64,000 nt of DNA. Origin: Cylicocyclus nassatus (taxonomy: Eukaryota > Nematoda > Chromadorea > Rhabditida > Strongylidae). The number at the start of each line of letters is the position of its first letter. Positions within the stretch are counted from its first letter, which is position 1. Position numbers and translations under genes: made by a program. Positions 10,801 to 22,800 of the stretch are shown piece by piece. The stretch is taken from assembly GCA_958299035.1 (NCBI GenBank), contig CATQJL010000223.1:48410162-48474161 (forward strand), read 5' to 3'. Below the pieces are notes generated by a model that was not told the DNA's origin, did not search any database, and was given only the letters and a program-made list of their open reading frames with translations.

Positions 10801-13800
10801 GAAAAATTGCTTCTAAATGGTGCTCACAATAATGCAAAAAGTGCACTGTGCAAGGCATAGATTGGACAAAACTTTTGGAACAGCCTGGTATTAATGAGCA
10901 GCGTTTTTATCGATATTCTACACTATGCTTCACGTTTTCCTCTAGAAGCTTGTGCGCAATGACTTTAGTCTCTATTTTTGAAAAGACGAGCATGCACATA
11001 ATTCCCTTGCATTGTTAGCCGAAAAAAGAAGAAGAAAAGAGAAAGAGAAAAAGTTGCCAAACACCAAAGTGTAACATAGGGTTGGGCCAGACTACGCTGA
11101 GAAAGCGGCGTAAGCGGGGTACGCCGCGTACGCCGCGTACGCTCGGTATGTTTCATCATAGGAGCGTACGCGAAGTACGCCGCGTACGCCGCGCAGTCTG
11201 GCTCAACCCAATACAGATGGAATGAAAAACCCTACTGGATCTCTGTAAGGAAAGCGAGCGCGGCTCAAAGGCAGTGTCCGAGCCAAAAGTCGATTTTGAG
11301 ATCTTGTGCTTATAGGGGCCTATTGCCATGCTGAATCCGAAAATCCACACTGAAAGGCGCGAAAACGGCAAAAGCTCTAGCGCAGGAGAAAAACAGCAGT
11401 AGGCGAGGTCCTCCCACTGTGAGTTACACTCCCACCTTCCGGAGGTTCTTCTCGATTCCTCTAGCCATCCTAACATCGCTACCGGCCAAGTACGAATCTT
11501 TTTTATCCTCGCGTTGTTCCTTTGTATGGGATCTGCTACTCTTTCAATATCATTCTGTCCAATGCAATCACGGGATTCCTTAGCAAAGAACAGTAAAAAA
11601 TCTTTAGTCGTACACTACGAACCGTAGCAAAGAAGAATCATCATATCTACCCTACTACTCTTGTAAGTCTTTTCCATTCTTAGCAATCTTCAGCTTGATG
11701 TTGATTTATTTGAAGTTCTTTCAAGTCCGCTTCAACTTTATCCATCCATCTTAGTTTCGGTCTTCCTTTTAAGTCTCCTTCCGGTGAGATCTACAGGACG
11801 CGCCAATTTAGTAACGTGATCTTCCTCTCTTCTTTTTACATGTCCGTACCATTGAAGTGGCTTTTCTTGCATCTTCTTGACAATCGCTGCGACTCTCATT
11901 GTGGTCCTAATGGTATCGTTGTTGACATGATCCAGCATAGTGATGCCTGCTGTCCATCTTAGCATACGTGTCTTCATTACACTAATCCTTTGTTCATCGC
12001 TTCGCGTACATGCCAACACTCGCTGCCATATAAGGCAGCTGGGCATCACGGTGCGCTACAACTGGGACTTCAATTTAATTATTATTTGTTTATCACACAT
12101 GATTTCGGTAAGACTTCTCCATTTCAACCAAGCTGCGTTTATCCTCTCAGGTAATCGCGGAGGGAAGGCGGTCCGCAAACTCGCGTTTTCTTGCAGGAGG
12201 TCAGCAGAATTTTGGGGCGTGGCCAAACCTTCAGCGGGCGGTACCTCCTTTACTGCCGAATGTTCTACTAGCGGGGCAGAATACAGAGTTTTTTGCTGAC
12301 GCTCGTCAAATAATCTCTTTCAGATAGCGCTGGCCAAACTTTCAGCAGGCGCGCGGACTCTTTTTAAGCAGTTTTGGGCGTACGTCGAGCAAATGTGAGA
12401 CTCTATGCTGCAGAGGTGTCATCGATGGTTTAATTACTCAAGTTTGAGGTACATTCTCTTAGCGGAAAGTACCTGAGGGCTGTGCGGTTCTCTATAAAGG
12501 ACCGCGCGGCCCTCAATAATTTTGCATATTCTCGCGAAAAGTCCGCGAGAATGCGGTCAATGCGCCGCAGCTAATCTTAGAAAAACCGCGATAGTTTTTC
12601 TAGCGTTTGTCTGAAAAATGGTCAATAGTTCTCCAAATTTCTGCAAGCGGGCCGCAAGAAATCAGCGAACTATTTTTCCGGTGCCCGCTTGCTCAAATTC
12701 GCATGGCCGCCTGCACCCGTGATTATCTGAGCTGGAGGTAATTTTTTCTTGAAGCGTACCGTCTGCTGATATGAGAGTTCCCAGATACTTGGAAGCAGTG
12801 GTTTTCTTCACGGAAATACTTTCAGTCTGGATGGTTCCAGGCCTTTGAACTCCCAGCTCCATGTATTCGGTTTTGCTGCGTTGATTTTCAGACCGTGGCT
12901 CTAGTTCACTTTTCCACTTCTGTACATCCGCCTCCAATTCTTGCCTATTTCTTGCCATCAACAGTACGTCATCCGCGTACATCGGGCGATTGGCGTATGA
13001 AGCTTCCAACTATCGCATCCAAAACCGTGATAAAAGGGAAGGGAGACATTACGGAGCCTTGGTGAACGCCAGCGTTTATGGGAGTCTTCTGATTGACCTG
13101 CTGCTGTTTGTATGTGGCTAGTGGCATCTTTGTATATCATCTTGATCCACTGCGCGTATTCTTCTGGCACCATATGCCTTCGTAGCGACCACCATATGAT
13201 GTCATGCGGCACCTTATCAAACAATTTCTCCAAATCGAGGAACGCCGCATGCAATTCGCATTGTTTCTCCCTGCTTCTTTCAATTGCTTTCATCCTGGCA
13301 GCGTGTATAGCGTCTGTCGTGCTGCAACCCTTCACGAACCCATATTGATTAGGGGTCAGCTCTACAATGCTTCGAAGTCGCGTTTCTAAAATTCTTTCGA
13401 AGATCTTTAATGTGTAACACATGAGTCTGATTGGTTGGTACGTCGAACAGTCAGCTATGTCTCCTCTGTTTTTCCAAATCGGTAGTGTTGTACTTTTGCA
13501 CCAGTCACTTGGCATATTCTTGGTCTTAACAATCTGATTCAGAAGTTGTGTTAACCATGCTACTCCAGCATGTCCGTATTTCTTCCAGAATTCGCTAGGG
13601 ACATCGTCTAAGAGTGTTGCTTTACCATTTCTTGTTTTCTTAATGGCAACCGCCAATTCTTCTTCTGTGGTGTTGGGTACTGGTCGCAACACAGGATCAG
13701 CTGTTACTGTGGATGTATACGTATGGCTCGTGGATGCCGTGCTTGCAAAATATGTCCTCCATCTTTCATTAATTTCTTGCAGCTTTCTAAGTACTTTCCT

Positions 13801-16800
13801 GTGCATCTTTGATGTTATAGAAGTGCTCATCCAAATCTTTTGTAGCGTTTGCTCTTCTTTTCGCTAGTCAATGAATTTCTCGTTCGCCTTCACAATTTTG
13901 CAGTTTCTTGTAAAGTTCTTCCACATACGATTCTTTAGCCTCTCTGACACTTTTCCTTGCTGCGCGTCTCTCTTCTAGATATTTTTGGTGAGCATCTTCT
14001 GTGCGTGATTTCTGCCATATCTTGTATGCCGCCTTCTTCTTCTTTATCAGGGGCAAGCGTGGGGTGTGCCACGCCACACCTGGGGGAGGGGGTCTTACCT
14101 AGAAGTCAAAAGGGGAGGGGGTCGTAGTCGGGTAATCTGCAATAGTGGTAATATGATATTCGTATCATATCCATAATTAGCATGTCAATTAACCCCTGTA
14201 GGCAAAGTTTGAGCGAGTTCTGAAGATTCAAGATAGTAGGTACCTAAGTGAAATAGTCATATTCTAACACGGTTAACTTTGTTTCAAAGGTGAATTAGCT
14301 ATCCGTTTTTGCACTCAAGACAAAGCACTACTCCTTCTTTGTCCATCTCAGAAATCCCGATTCAAAAGACCTCCAAACTGTGGAATTAGAAGCCAACCAA
14401 AATCTCATTTTTCCCATTTTTCGCCTTTAATGGCTGTGCTTTTACCAACTATTACTCAGAGCTAATATAAGAAGACGAATCACGGTCAAATCACTCCTAT
14501 GAAATCTACGAGGTCTAGGCTATCGATTCATACGAACAACGTTCGCTAAAAATGTTTATTTGATATAGTTTATGGGGTGTGGCGCACCCTCTTAAAAGCT
14601 GTGGCAGCCACAGCTTTTAAGAGGGTGTGCCATTAACTATGTCATAAAAACATTTTTAGCAAACCATATTTATATGCATCGATAGCCTAGATCCCCTAGT
14701 TTTCACAGGAGTGATTTGAGAGTAATCGTTTTCTTTGCTCTGAGTAATAGTTGGTGAAAGCACAGTCATCAAAAGCGGAAATTGGAAAAAACGTGCACTT
14801 AAATGACCTCTAATTTCACAGTTTGGAGGTCTTTTGAAGCGAGATTTCTAGGATGGACAAACAAAGAGTAGTGCTTTGTCTTGAATGCAAAAACGGATAG
14901 CTAATTCACCTTCGAAACAAAGTTAGTCATGTTGGAAAATGACCATTTCACTTAGGTAGCCTAGTATCTTGAGTCTTCAGAATTCGCTCAAACTTTGTCT
15001 ACAGGGGTTAATTGATATGCTCATTATAAATATGTTGCCCATTATGTTTGACAGGGCCTTCAGGTAATGGCATCTTAGGTATATAATTCAGAGGGGGGTC
15101 TTATCAAGACAGCAATCAGGGGGGGGGGGGTCGTAACCAGCGATCGTGTGCCACACCCCTTGCTTGACCCTGTTCTTTATGACGATCTGTACGGCTTCAT
15201 TCCACCACCAAGTTTCCTTGTCAAGTTTCGGTCTTCCAGGTTAAGTGTATCCGACTAGTTCACTAGCTATACGATGGACATTGTCTTTCAGCTTCTTCTA
15301 GAGTTTTCTGAATTATCATCCAATTCTGCCAAAACAGTCGTCATTGTCGCTTTTGTGTAGGCATCGTTTTTGAGCTTCCTCCACTTAATACGCAGCCTAT
15401 GCTCCGTCGCCTTCTTTCTTTCCTTATCAAGTAGGGTATCCAGGTCCAGTAGCAGGTGGTGGTCTATGCTGCGGTATGCAGTCCTCACCCGGGATGACCT
15501 CGCTATTCTTTACATACCTGAGATCATGTTGTCGCACGCACCAGAAGTCTATCTGCGATTCTCGTCCTCCACTGGCGTAGGTAACCAGATGGCTACTTCC
15601 CTTTACGAAGTGAGTACTTGCCAGTTCCAGTTCGTAAGCAGCAGTAAACTCAAGAATGCGCCCTCCGCCTTCGTTACGCAGTCCATATCCATGGTTTCCA
15701 TGGCATTCCTGCACTACCTCGTCGTTCTCCTACATGACCATTGAAATTTGCACCAATCAGTAATATCTCTTCAGGCGGTACGGATCCGATATAGTCATCA
15801 AGCTCTCCCCAGAATGCATCTTTTTCCTCATTGCCGCACCCTGTTTGTGGTGCATAAGCAGTGACTATTAGCAGGTTTCTCTTTCCATTTTCTATCCTGA
15901 TGCTCATAAGTCGGTCAGTCATTCTTTCCACGTTAGTAATTCTGTTTTTTAACCTCTCACAAACAACTATTCCGACTCCGTTCCTGCCGTTACTTGTTCC
16001 TTTACATAGGAGTTTGTATCCATCTCCTATATCGCGCGACTTTCACCTTTCCACTTGGTCTCCTGAAGGCAAGCAATGTCTACTTTACTTTACTTTTAAG
16101 AAAATTCGCTAATTCCCCCTGTCGTGCCGTTAGGGACCCTACATTGATAGTAGCCAGTCGAAGCGGTTTTGAAGCCTTCGATCGTTGTCTGAACCTATGA
16201 TGATTTACCAAATCTAGTCCTCTCCTCTCAACTTGTTGAAATGGCAGTCTTCTTTCAGGGTTCGCATTCATTTGTCCGTCACTTTTGGGAAATGCCAAAG
16301 CTGTTACTTGAAGTTTTTGTTGAAAGATAAAAGAGGTTTATTGATGCGACGTTTTGACTTCTCCAGCCGGCTTGTCGCTTGCTTCCCTTTGGGTTAGCAG
16401 CCTGACGCTGGGAGAACAACCACACACGATGGTGGAAGGAGTGTAGGCCAAGTACGAATGGCGAGAAGATCGCTCCTGAAGGTGGGAGCGTGAATTCACA
16501 GTGGAGAGGACCACCGCACACCTGCCGATTTCCACCCTGTGATGGAGCCGTTTTTGCCGTTTTCGTGCCTTCCAATGTGGATTTTGTACTCGGCATGGCG
16601 AATAAACCCGGATAGGCACAAAATCTCAAAATCAATTTTTGCCCGAACATGCCTTCAAAGCTGCTGCTGCTGTTTCAGCTACATTACAGTGATTTACACC
16701 AGCAACGGTACGAGCGCAAATACGTCATTAATGGCACCGTCCAACCTGAATTAGGGGTCTTGTGCTTTCGGCAGCTTACGATAATAGGACACCATAACAA

Positions 16801-19800
16801 GTCAATGTCAAGTCACGGCCCAAATCACTTCGGAAGCGAGAAAATCGCTTCGGAATAGCGAAGAGGCACGAGGACCCCCAGATGGCAGCGCCCCAGCCGC
16901 TTCAGTAATGCCCGCCCATCCGTGCGTACCCATCCAATCACTGTTCCAGCATACCGACCTGAGAGTTCTCAGGGATGGAAATTGCTAATGTTTTCGCGGA
17001 CTCTCGAGTTCATATTCGAAATCAGGGACATGAGAAGACCCCGAAACGACTAAAACATGGAAGTTGAGAATCTGGGTGGACGGTGCCTTTAATACCCTGG
17101 AGACTGCAATGGTCAGACACCTGTATTTGAAAGGAGCCAATTATGAGGCTAGCCCTCGCGATGGAGGGTGAGAAGTAGACTAAAGAGGAAGTGCCAACGC
17201 TGAGTTGCTTCTGCTTTAGACATAGTGAAGACATCTTTTATTCGACTAGAACTCTGCTTAATTGAATTTATGCGAAGATAGAAAAGAATCTCTTCAACTT
17301 TCGGCTCAGATTGCATTACTATGTACGCAGTTATGATGGAACTTATTGTTAGGTGTATCAAATGCTGTCGATTATCTAAAATGTAGGAGAAAACCATATT
17401 TCATGGTTGGACTGCCTTTTTCTATCTGAACATGGTGACCTACTGACCTGATCTGCTCTGGTAATGATGAGAGGATGAAACTGTAAGATCACTGTTATGT
17501 TGAAATTGTATCCATCGCGGTTCTGAAAACATACAACATATAGCGATCATATGATTGCTGCGACGAGACGAACGACTTTGCTTTTCTAAAGTAAGTTATG
17601 GACTTCTTATGAATTTCGATTTTTAATAGATCACACGATGAAGGTTGGCAGTCACTAAACAGCCTACTTATGACTCTCTAAGCGTGAGTAGTAACTGCCA
17701 AGCATAGTGTCCCAGCCTTGTAATTTCTCATTTTTTTACAATAAGAAAAATGAGCCCGATGGAAACTTGGGGTAGCGAGAAACATCGGCTGTCCCTAGGG
17801 CCGGCAGTAATCTACCCTACTTGGCGGAATCAAAGATGCCGCCAAGTTGGCACACGTCACGGAAAGTTGCCATCTTCGGCGGCAGCTCGTGGAGTGATTC
17901 TAGGTTTTAATAATCTCACTTAACCTTAGTACGCAATATTTCGCACATCAAATTTTGATGATGCACACAGCCGCAAAACTGCTACATCGCGCGCGATCGA
18001 ATCTAAGTGCGTTAACTCAAGTGCCACCACGTTAACCATTCGACCATTCGGTCAGCCATTGCCGTTTGCACCAGCAATAGGAGCAGAGGTGCGATAGTCG
18101 GAGCCGAGTCTCCGCCTACCTTCACTTTTGAGCTGGTACGGGGTGACCACCTTCACTTTTGGGTTTGAAAAAAAATTTTTGTTGAAGCTCAAAAGAAGGA
18201 AAATAAGCAAAAGGAAGGTAAAAGAAAGTATTGGGAGCATATATCTATGTAGTAAGTCGAACCAGGAAATAACCGCCGAGAACCAGAATTTCGAATGATA
18301 AAATAATGAAAAATCATGCGATGATTCCATTGTTATAAATCTGCTGGTTGAAGATGTCAGCAATTGCGACTTCTTTGGTTTTGAAGGGCAAGTGTTGTTC
18401 TACCAGACAGTGAAAGAATTAGGTCGATCTGAGCAGTGGCCGCCGAGAACGAGAATTTTGAAAAATTAAGCGATTTTAGGTTACTTAGTGACAGCTAACG
18501 TTTAGACTCCTATAAATCTGGAATGTGAAGGAGTGCAATGTTGCGACTTCATAGGTTTTGTAGAGTAAGGATTGCTGTATCGGACCATGTCTTAGCCGTA
18601 ACGATCCAATAAGATACCGCCGAGATTCAGGCTCTTGAAAAAAACAAGTGAAAAACCGCTTTTTGAAATTCAACAGCGCATAACTTCTCCAGAATTGCAT
18701 GAGTCATGTTGCGACTTCATAGGTTGGATTCTCCTCATCAAGAGCTTTCAGATGATATATAATATGTGGGGGGTTCAATGATTTTTGCGGCTCTAACCCA
18801 GGGTGGAGACTTTTCACCCCAAAGTCTCCACCTCGCCCATTTAATGTACTGGCCGGAGACCGCCAGTGGAGACTTTGGGGTGAAAAGTCTCCACCCCCGG
18901 GCATATGCTGTGAGAGGCGCAAAACCCCCCACATATTATATATCATCTGAAAGCTCTTGATGAGGAGAATCCAACCTATGAAGTCGCAACATGACTCATG
19001 CAATTCTGGAGAAGTTATGCGCTGTTGAATTTCAAAAAGCGGTTTTTCACTTGTTTTTTCAAGAGCCTGAATCTCGGCGGTAGCTTATTGGATCGTTACG
19101 GCACATGGTCCGATACAGCAATCCTTACTCTACAAAACCTATGAAGTCGCAACATTGCACTCCTTCACATTCCAGATTTATAGGAGTCTAAACGTCAGCT
19201 GTCACTAACTAACCTAAAATCGCTTAATTTTTCAAAATTCTCGTTCTCGGCGGCCACTGCTCAGATCGACCTAATTCTTTCACTGTCTGGTAGAACAACA
19301 TTTGCCCTTCAAAACCTATGAAGTCGCAATTGCTGACATCTTCAACCGCAAGATTTATAAAAATGGAAATTTCGCATAATTTATCGTTATTTTATTATTC
19401 AAAATTCTGGTTCTCGGCGGTTATTCCCTGGATCGACCTACTTTGTTTGTAGTACGTTATGACAAAATTTACTTGATAAAATCCGTACAGTCCCGCTATC
19501 TTTTACTTCCAAATACACCATTTACTAAACACGTTTATTTTAAATAAATATGCCGCCGTGTTCCTAAAAATATGCCTTCAATGATCTTTTTTGCGTTTGT
19601 TTTGCTTATATTCCGCGCACTGGCGGCAACGACCTGGAAGGATAGGCTCAGTCGACGTTACCCCCCCCCCCCCCGTCGACGTTTTTGGGAGGTGAGTGTC
19701 CGGCACTACCACCTTCACCCGGTCAGTGGTAGCTGGAACCACCTTCACTTTTGGGGGGCCCGGCTCCACCTATCGCACCTCTGAATAGGAGGAACGCGCT

Positions 19801-22800
19801 GGTAAGTGGCCGCCTGTAAGAGGGATCGATACATTGCGTGAGAGACTTTGACGTGAAAGAACAGCTGATTGATATGAGCGAGAGAGGGGCGAAATCGTTG
19901 CAAACGAGATTTAGAAGAGATTTCCAAAAAAGATGATGTTCTTTATGGCTCTCACGCATTACTAGATTTTTCCTTTGTAAGAAAATCGTCGTTTCAAAAA
20001 AGAGAAAAACTCATATAATGAAAAAAATAATAGTTTCTTGATGAAAAGTAGAATTTTTTGGTTTTTTCGCCCGACGTAAATTGTGTGATATTGCCGCACT
20101 TCCCAAACTTGCAGACGCCGCCAGCAAGGTGCCACCACCTCGACATGGTAGGGGCACGTCATGATGGTGGCACCTTGATCTCTCAAAAGAGCACGCTATT
20201 TTTCGTACTCTCTGACCTGGCGGCATCTCTCAGCGATGAAATTTCGACGAGATGCCACCAGGTCAGCTCGCGAAGCTGCCGCCAGCACCTCCTGCCTTCC
20301 TCTACAATTCTGTTTGGGGAGGTTTTTAGCACCTTCAGTTGCCAGGCAAGGTTCCCTAAGGTCACTATGACCTCCTCGACCAGAAATACGTGTTGAAAAG
20401 GGTTGAGAGGGCGCAAATTCGAGCTCGGTGTTCGCGCCGACTTCACGTAAAGATGACGCCGACCTCACGGCGAAACATGCCGCCAGGTCAGGAGATTACT
20501 ACCGGCCTAGGTGTGTAACACAGAGAGCCTAATTAAACAACATACATGTATTTTCCACAACAATTTGAACCCCATTTTCAGAGTTTATGGAGTAATTCGA
20601 GAATCAGAGAAAAGAAAAAGCTGAGCGTTATTTCGAGCTTCTGTTTCTGTCGTAGCAATATAAGAGCGAAGCCATGTAAATTTGACAATGAAAGAGACCT
20701 GTGAGGGTGTCTTATAGAGCCCACATTCACCATCTCTAAACGTGATAGTCAATTCACGTGACGATCCATCGCTGGCCTGAAAAGGAAATCAAAACTACTG
20801 GCATCTGCCTTAAAATATGTCTAAACTTACCAGGGTACATGCAGGGGTATCGTGGTAATTCTGAGCATACATCAAGCCATGCATCGGACGTTGAGTTCGA
20901 ACAGTTAGTGACATGGAATTTGCATTGCACGTGACGTCTGTGGCTCCACGCACGCGAGGTTCTGAGGAAGAAGGAGGATGAGGGAAGCTATGGAACTTTC
21001 ATGAAAGAGCTTACTGGCATCTGGGCCTAGCTCTAGACCTTCACAGCCAAAGCCGACGTGTTTCATCAACTCTGCTTCAAACTCCTGAAAAGAATGATTT
21101 CAGATTAATTTTTCTTTTCAAATTTAAGTTACATTGTCTTCGAACTGGCAAGCGAAATCAAGTATCAATGTGAGAGTTGTGAAAACCCCTTCATTACTGT
21201 ATGCTATCTTGTCAGAGTCTAATACGGTAAACTCTACGCATCAAACCATTAGCGTCAGTCTTTTTCTTAAAAAGACAATGCTATTCTTTACGTGAGCGTT
21301 TCGTGGAGTGAAGACTCGAGATTGATCACCAGCAATTTGCAAGAGCTCGGCTTCATCTACATACGGTCTGGGAGTGACACTGACAGCTATCAGGGTGATA
21401 CCTAAAAGTAACCATTCGTGCGAATTACTGTACCTTTCCAGTCTAGCACTCTACCTTGAGCTCGCATAGCATCCGCTATTTCCTTAGGTGACCGTGCAGA
21501 ATGCCCATCAGTCAAGACAATCACCAACTTCGGTATGCCGGGACGAATTCCTAAAGCGACTATGTTCATCCAACAAGCTACAAAAAATGTGCTCTTTACC
21601 ATCGTTGGGGTTCTGCGACTTGAGCAAAGTAAAAGCCTCTTGCAAAGCCAAATCTGTAGATGTTGTTCCCTTTATGGAACGTAGGGTGTTAAGATGGTTG
21701 ATAACTGATGTGTTGTTCCCGAATTCTCGACTGTTGAACTTGAAATGTGTGAACGTCATTCCGGAGTACGTTATCAGCGCCATTCTAAAAGCTGTTACTG
21801 GTAACGCTAAAGAACATCGCTAGAAAAAGTGATCAATTGAATGCTAACGTGCCTCACAGCTTCGGGATGGATATGGATGTTGTTCACGATGCGTTCTATG
21901 GCAAATCGCACTTGTTCTTTGAACAACTGATAAAGTGATTCGGATGCATCTATCACCAAGACCAGATCCAAGGGCTTGTCTGAGCCTTTCACGCATGCTG
22001 TAAGGAGTAAATTCCGCAAACCTTATGTTGATCAAAAATCGCTTACTCGGAATCGTTTCGCAAATTTCAACGCCGTGGAAGGGATCGAATTGAGGTTCTA
22101 GTCTGTTCAAATTTGCATTCGTCACTATTTTCGATGCATCCTAAATGTGTAAATGATAGATAATGTATATTTGATAGATAAACATTCTTCTCCATATCCT
22201 ATCTTTCTGTTTACGACGGAATGAGGAAAAATCATTTCTCAAGTTACAAAGTCTTCAACAACAAAGAAATAGGGGTTTAAACTTTAGCCCAGTTATAAAT
22301 TGTAGCCATCGAAAAAGTGCCTCTTGTGTTATTTTGAACTTTTTCCTTTCTTTTTGGTCCAGATGTGACACGAGCCACAGTAGGTGTATCGCAGTGGTGG
22401 TCCGAGAAAGTTTTTTTAAAGAGCTACATAAATCGTTTCCGAATTAGTTGGCGTGGCGACAGCCGCCCGAAAAAAATTCTACAAGGCTAACTTGAATTTG
22501 CAAATAGTATAGACTATTCAAATTATTTACAAGTATAATAAACGAGTCTTTTGCAGCTTTATAACTCAACTTTCAACAATTTTGAGATTTCGCCCCCGCA
22601 GGCCGGATCACGCATGTGAGAGCGAAAGGATTTGTAACACTTTTCGCTCTTTTCACCTCTATCACAATAACCCCTATCTATCTGCAAAAGCTACTTCTTC
22701 TTTCTCATGGCATACCCCTTGAATGTCCATCAAAAATACGACTGGAACGCTTACAATCCTAAGTTTACAGTGTTTACCCTCCTTTTAACGGCTCCATCAA

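Larger units (their letters stand above)
11650..16300 (-). mobile_element. Decayed RTE-clade non-LTR retrotransposon, interrupted by later insertions
   Basis: Read on the minus strand, fragments appear in the order of an RTE protein. The endonuclease start is at 16298-16080 (LRLATINVGSLTARQGELA). The middle follows at 15931-15674 (VTAYAPQTGC, then FNGHVGERRG) and 15714-15427 (SHLVTYASGGRESQIDFWCV). A linker follows at 15488-15288 and 14077-13868. The reverse transcriptase runs from 13830 to 12958 (NQYGFVKGCSTTDAIHAAR, AFLDLEKLFDKVPHDIIW), with the YADD active site in another frame at about 12979-12968. The C-terminal tail lies at about 12150-11650 (RMLRWTAGIT, WYGHVKRRE). Frameshifts, stops and two insertions (14048-15172 and about 12152-12705) make it dead. 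It lies in the same orientation as the cuticlin gene, inside its intron. Confidence 0.9.

Noticed and set aside
15370..15744. 124-codon plus-strand frame
   Set aside because: Antisense shadow of the RTE endonuclease region.
11965..16298. Independent host genes suggested by several minus-strand frames
   Set aside because: In order they are endonuclease, reverse transcriptase and tail fragments of one RTE retrotransposon.
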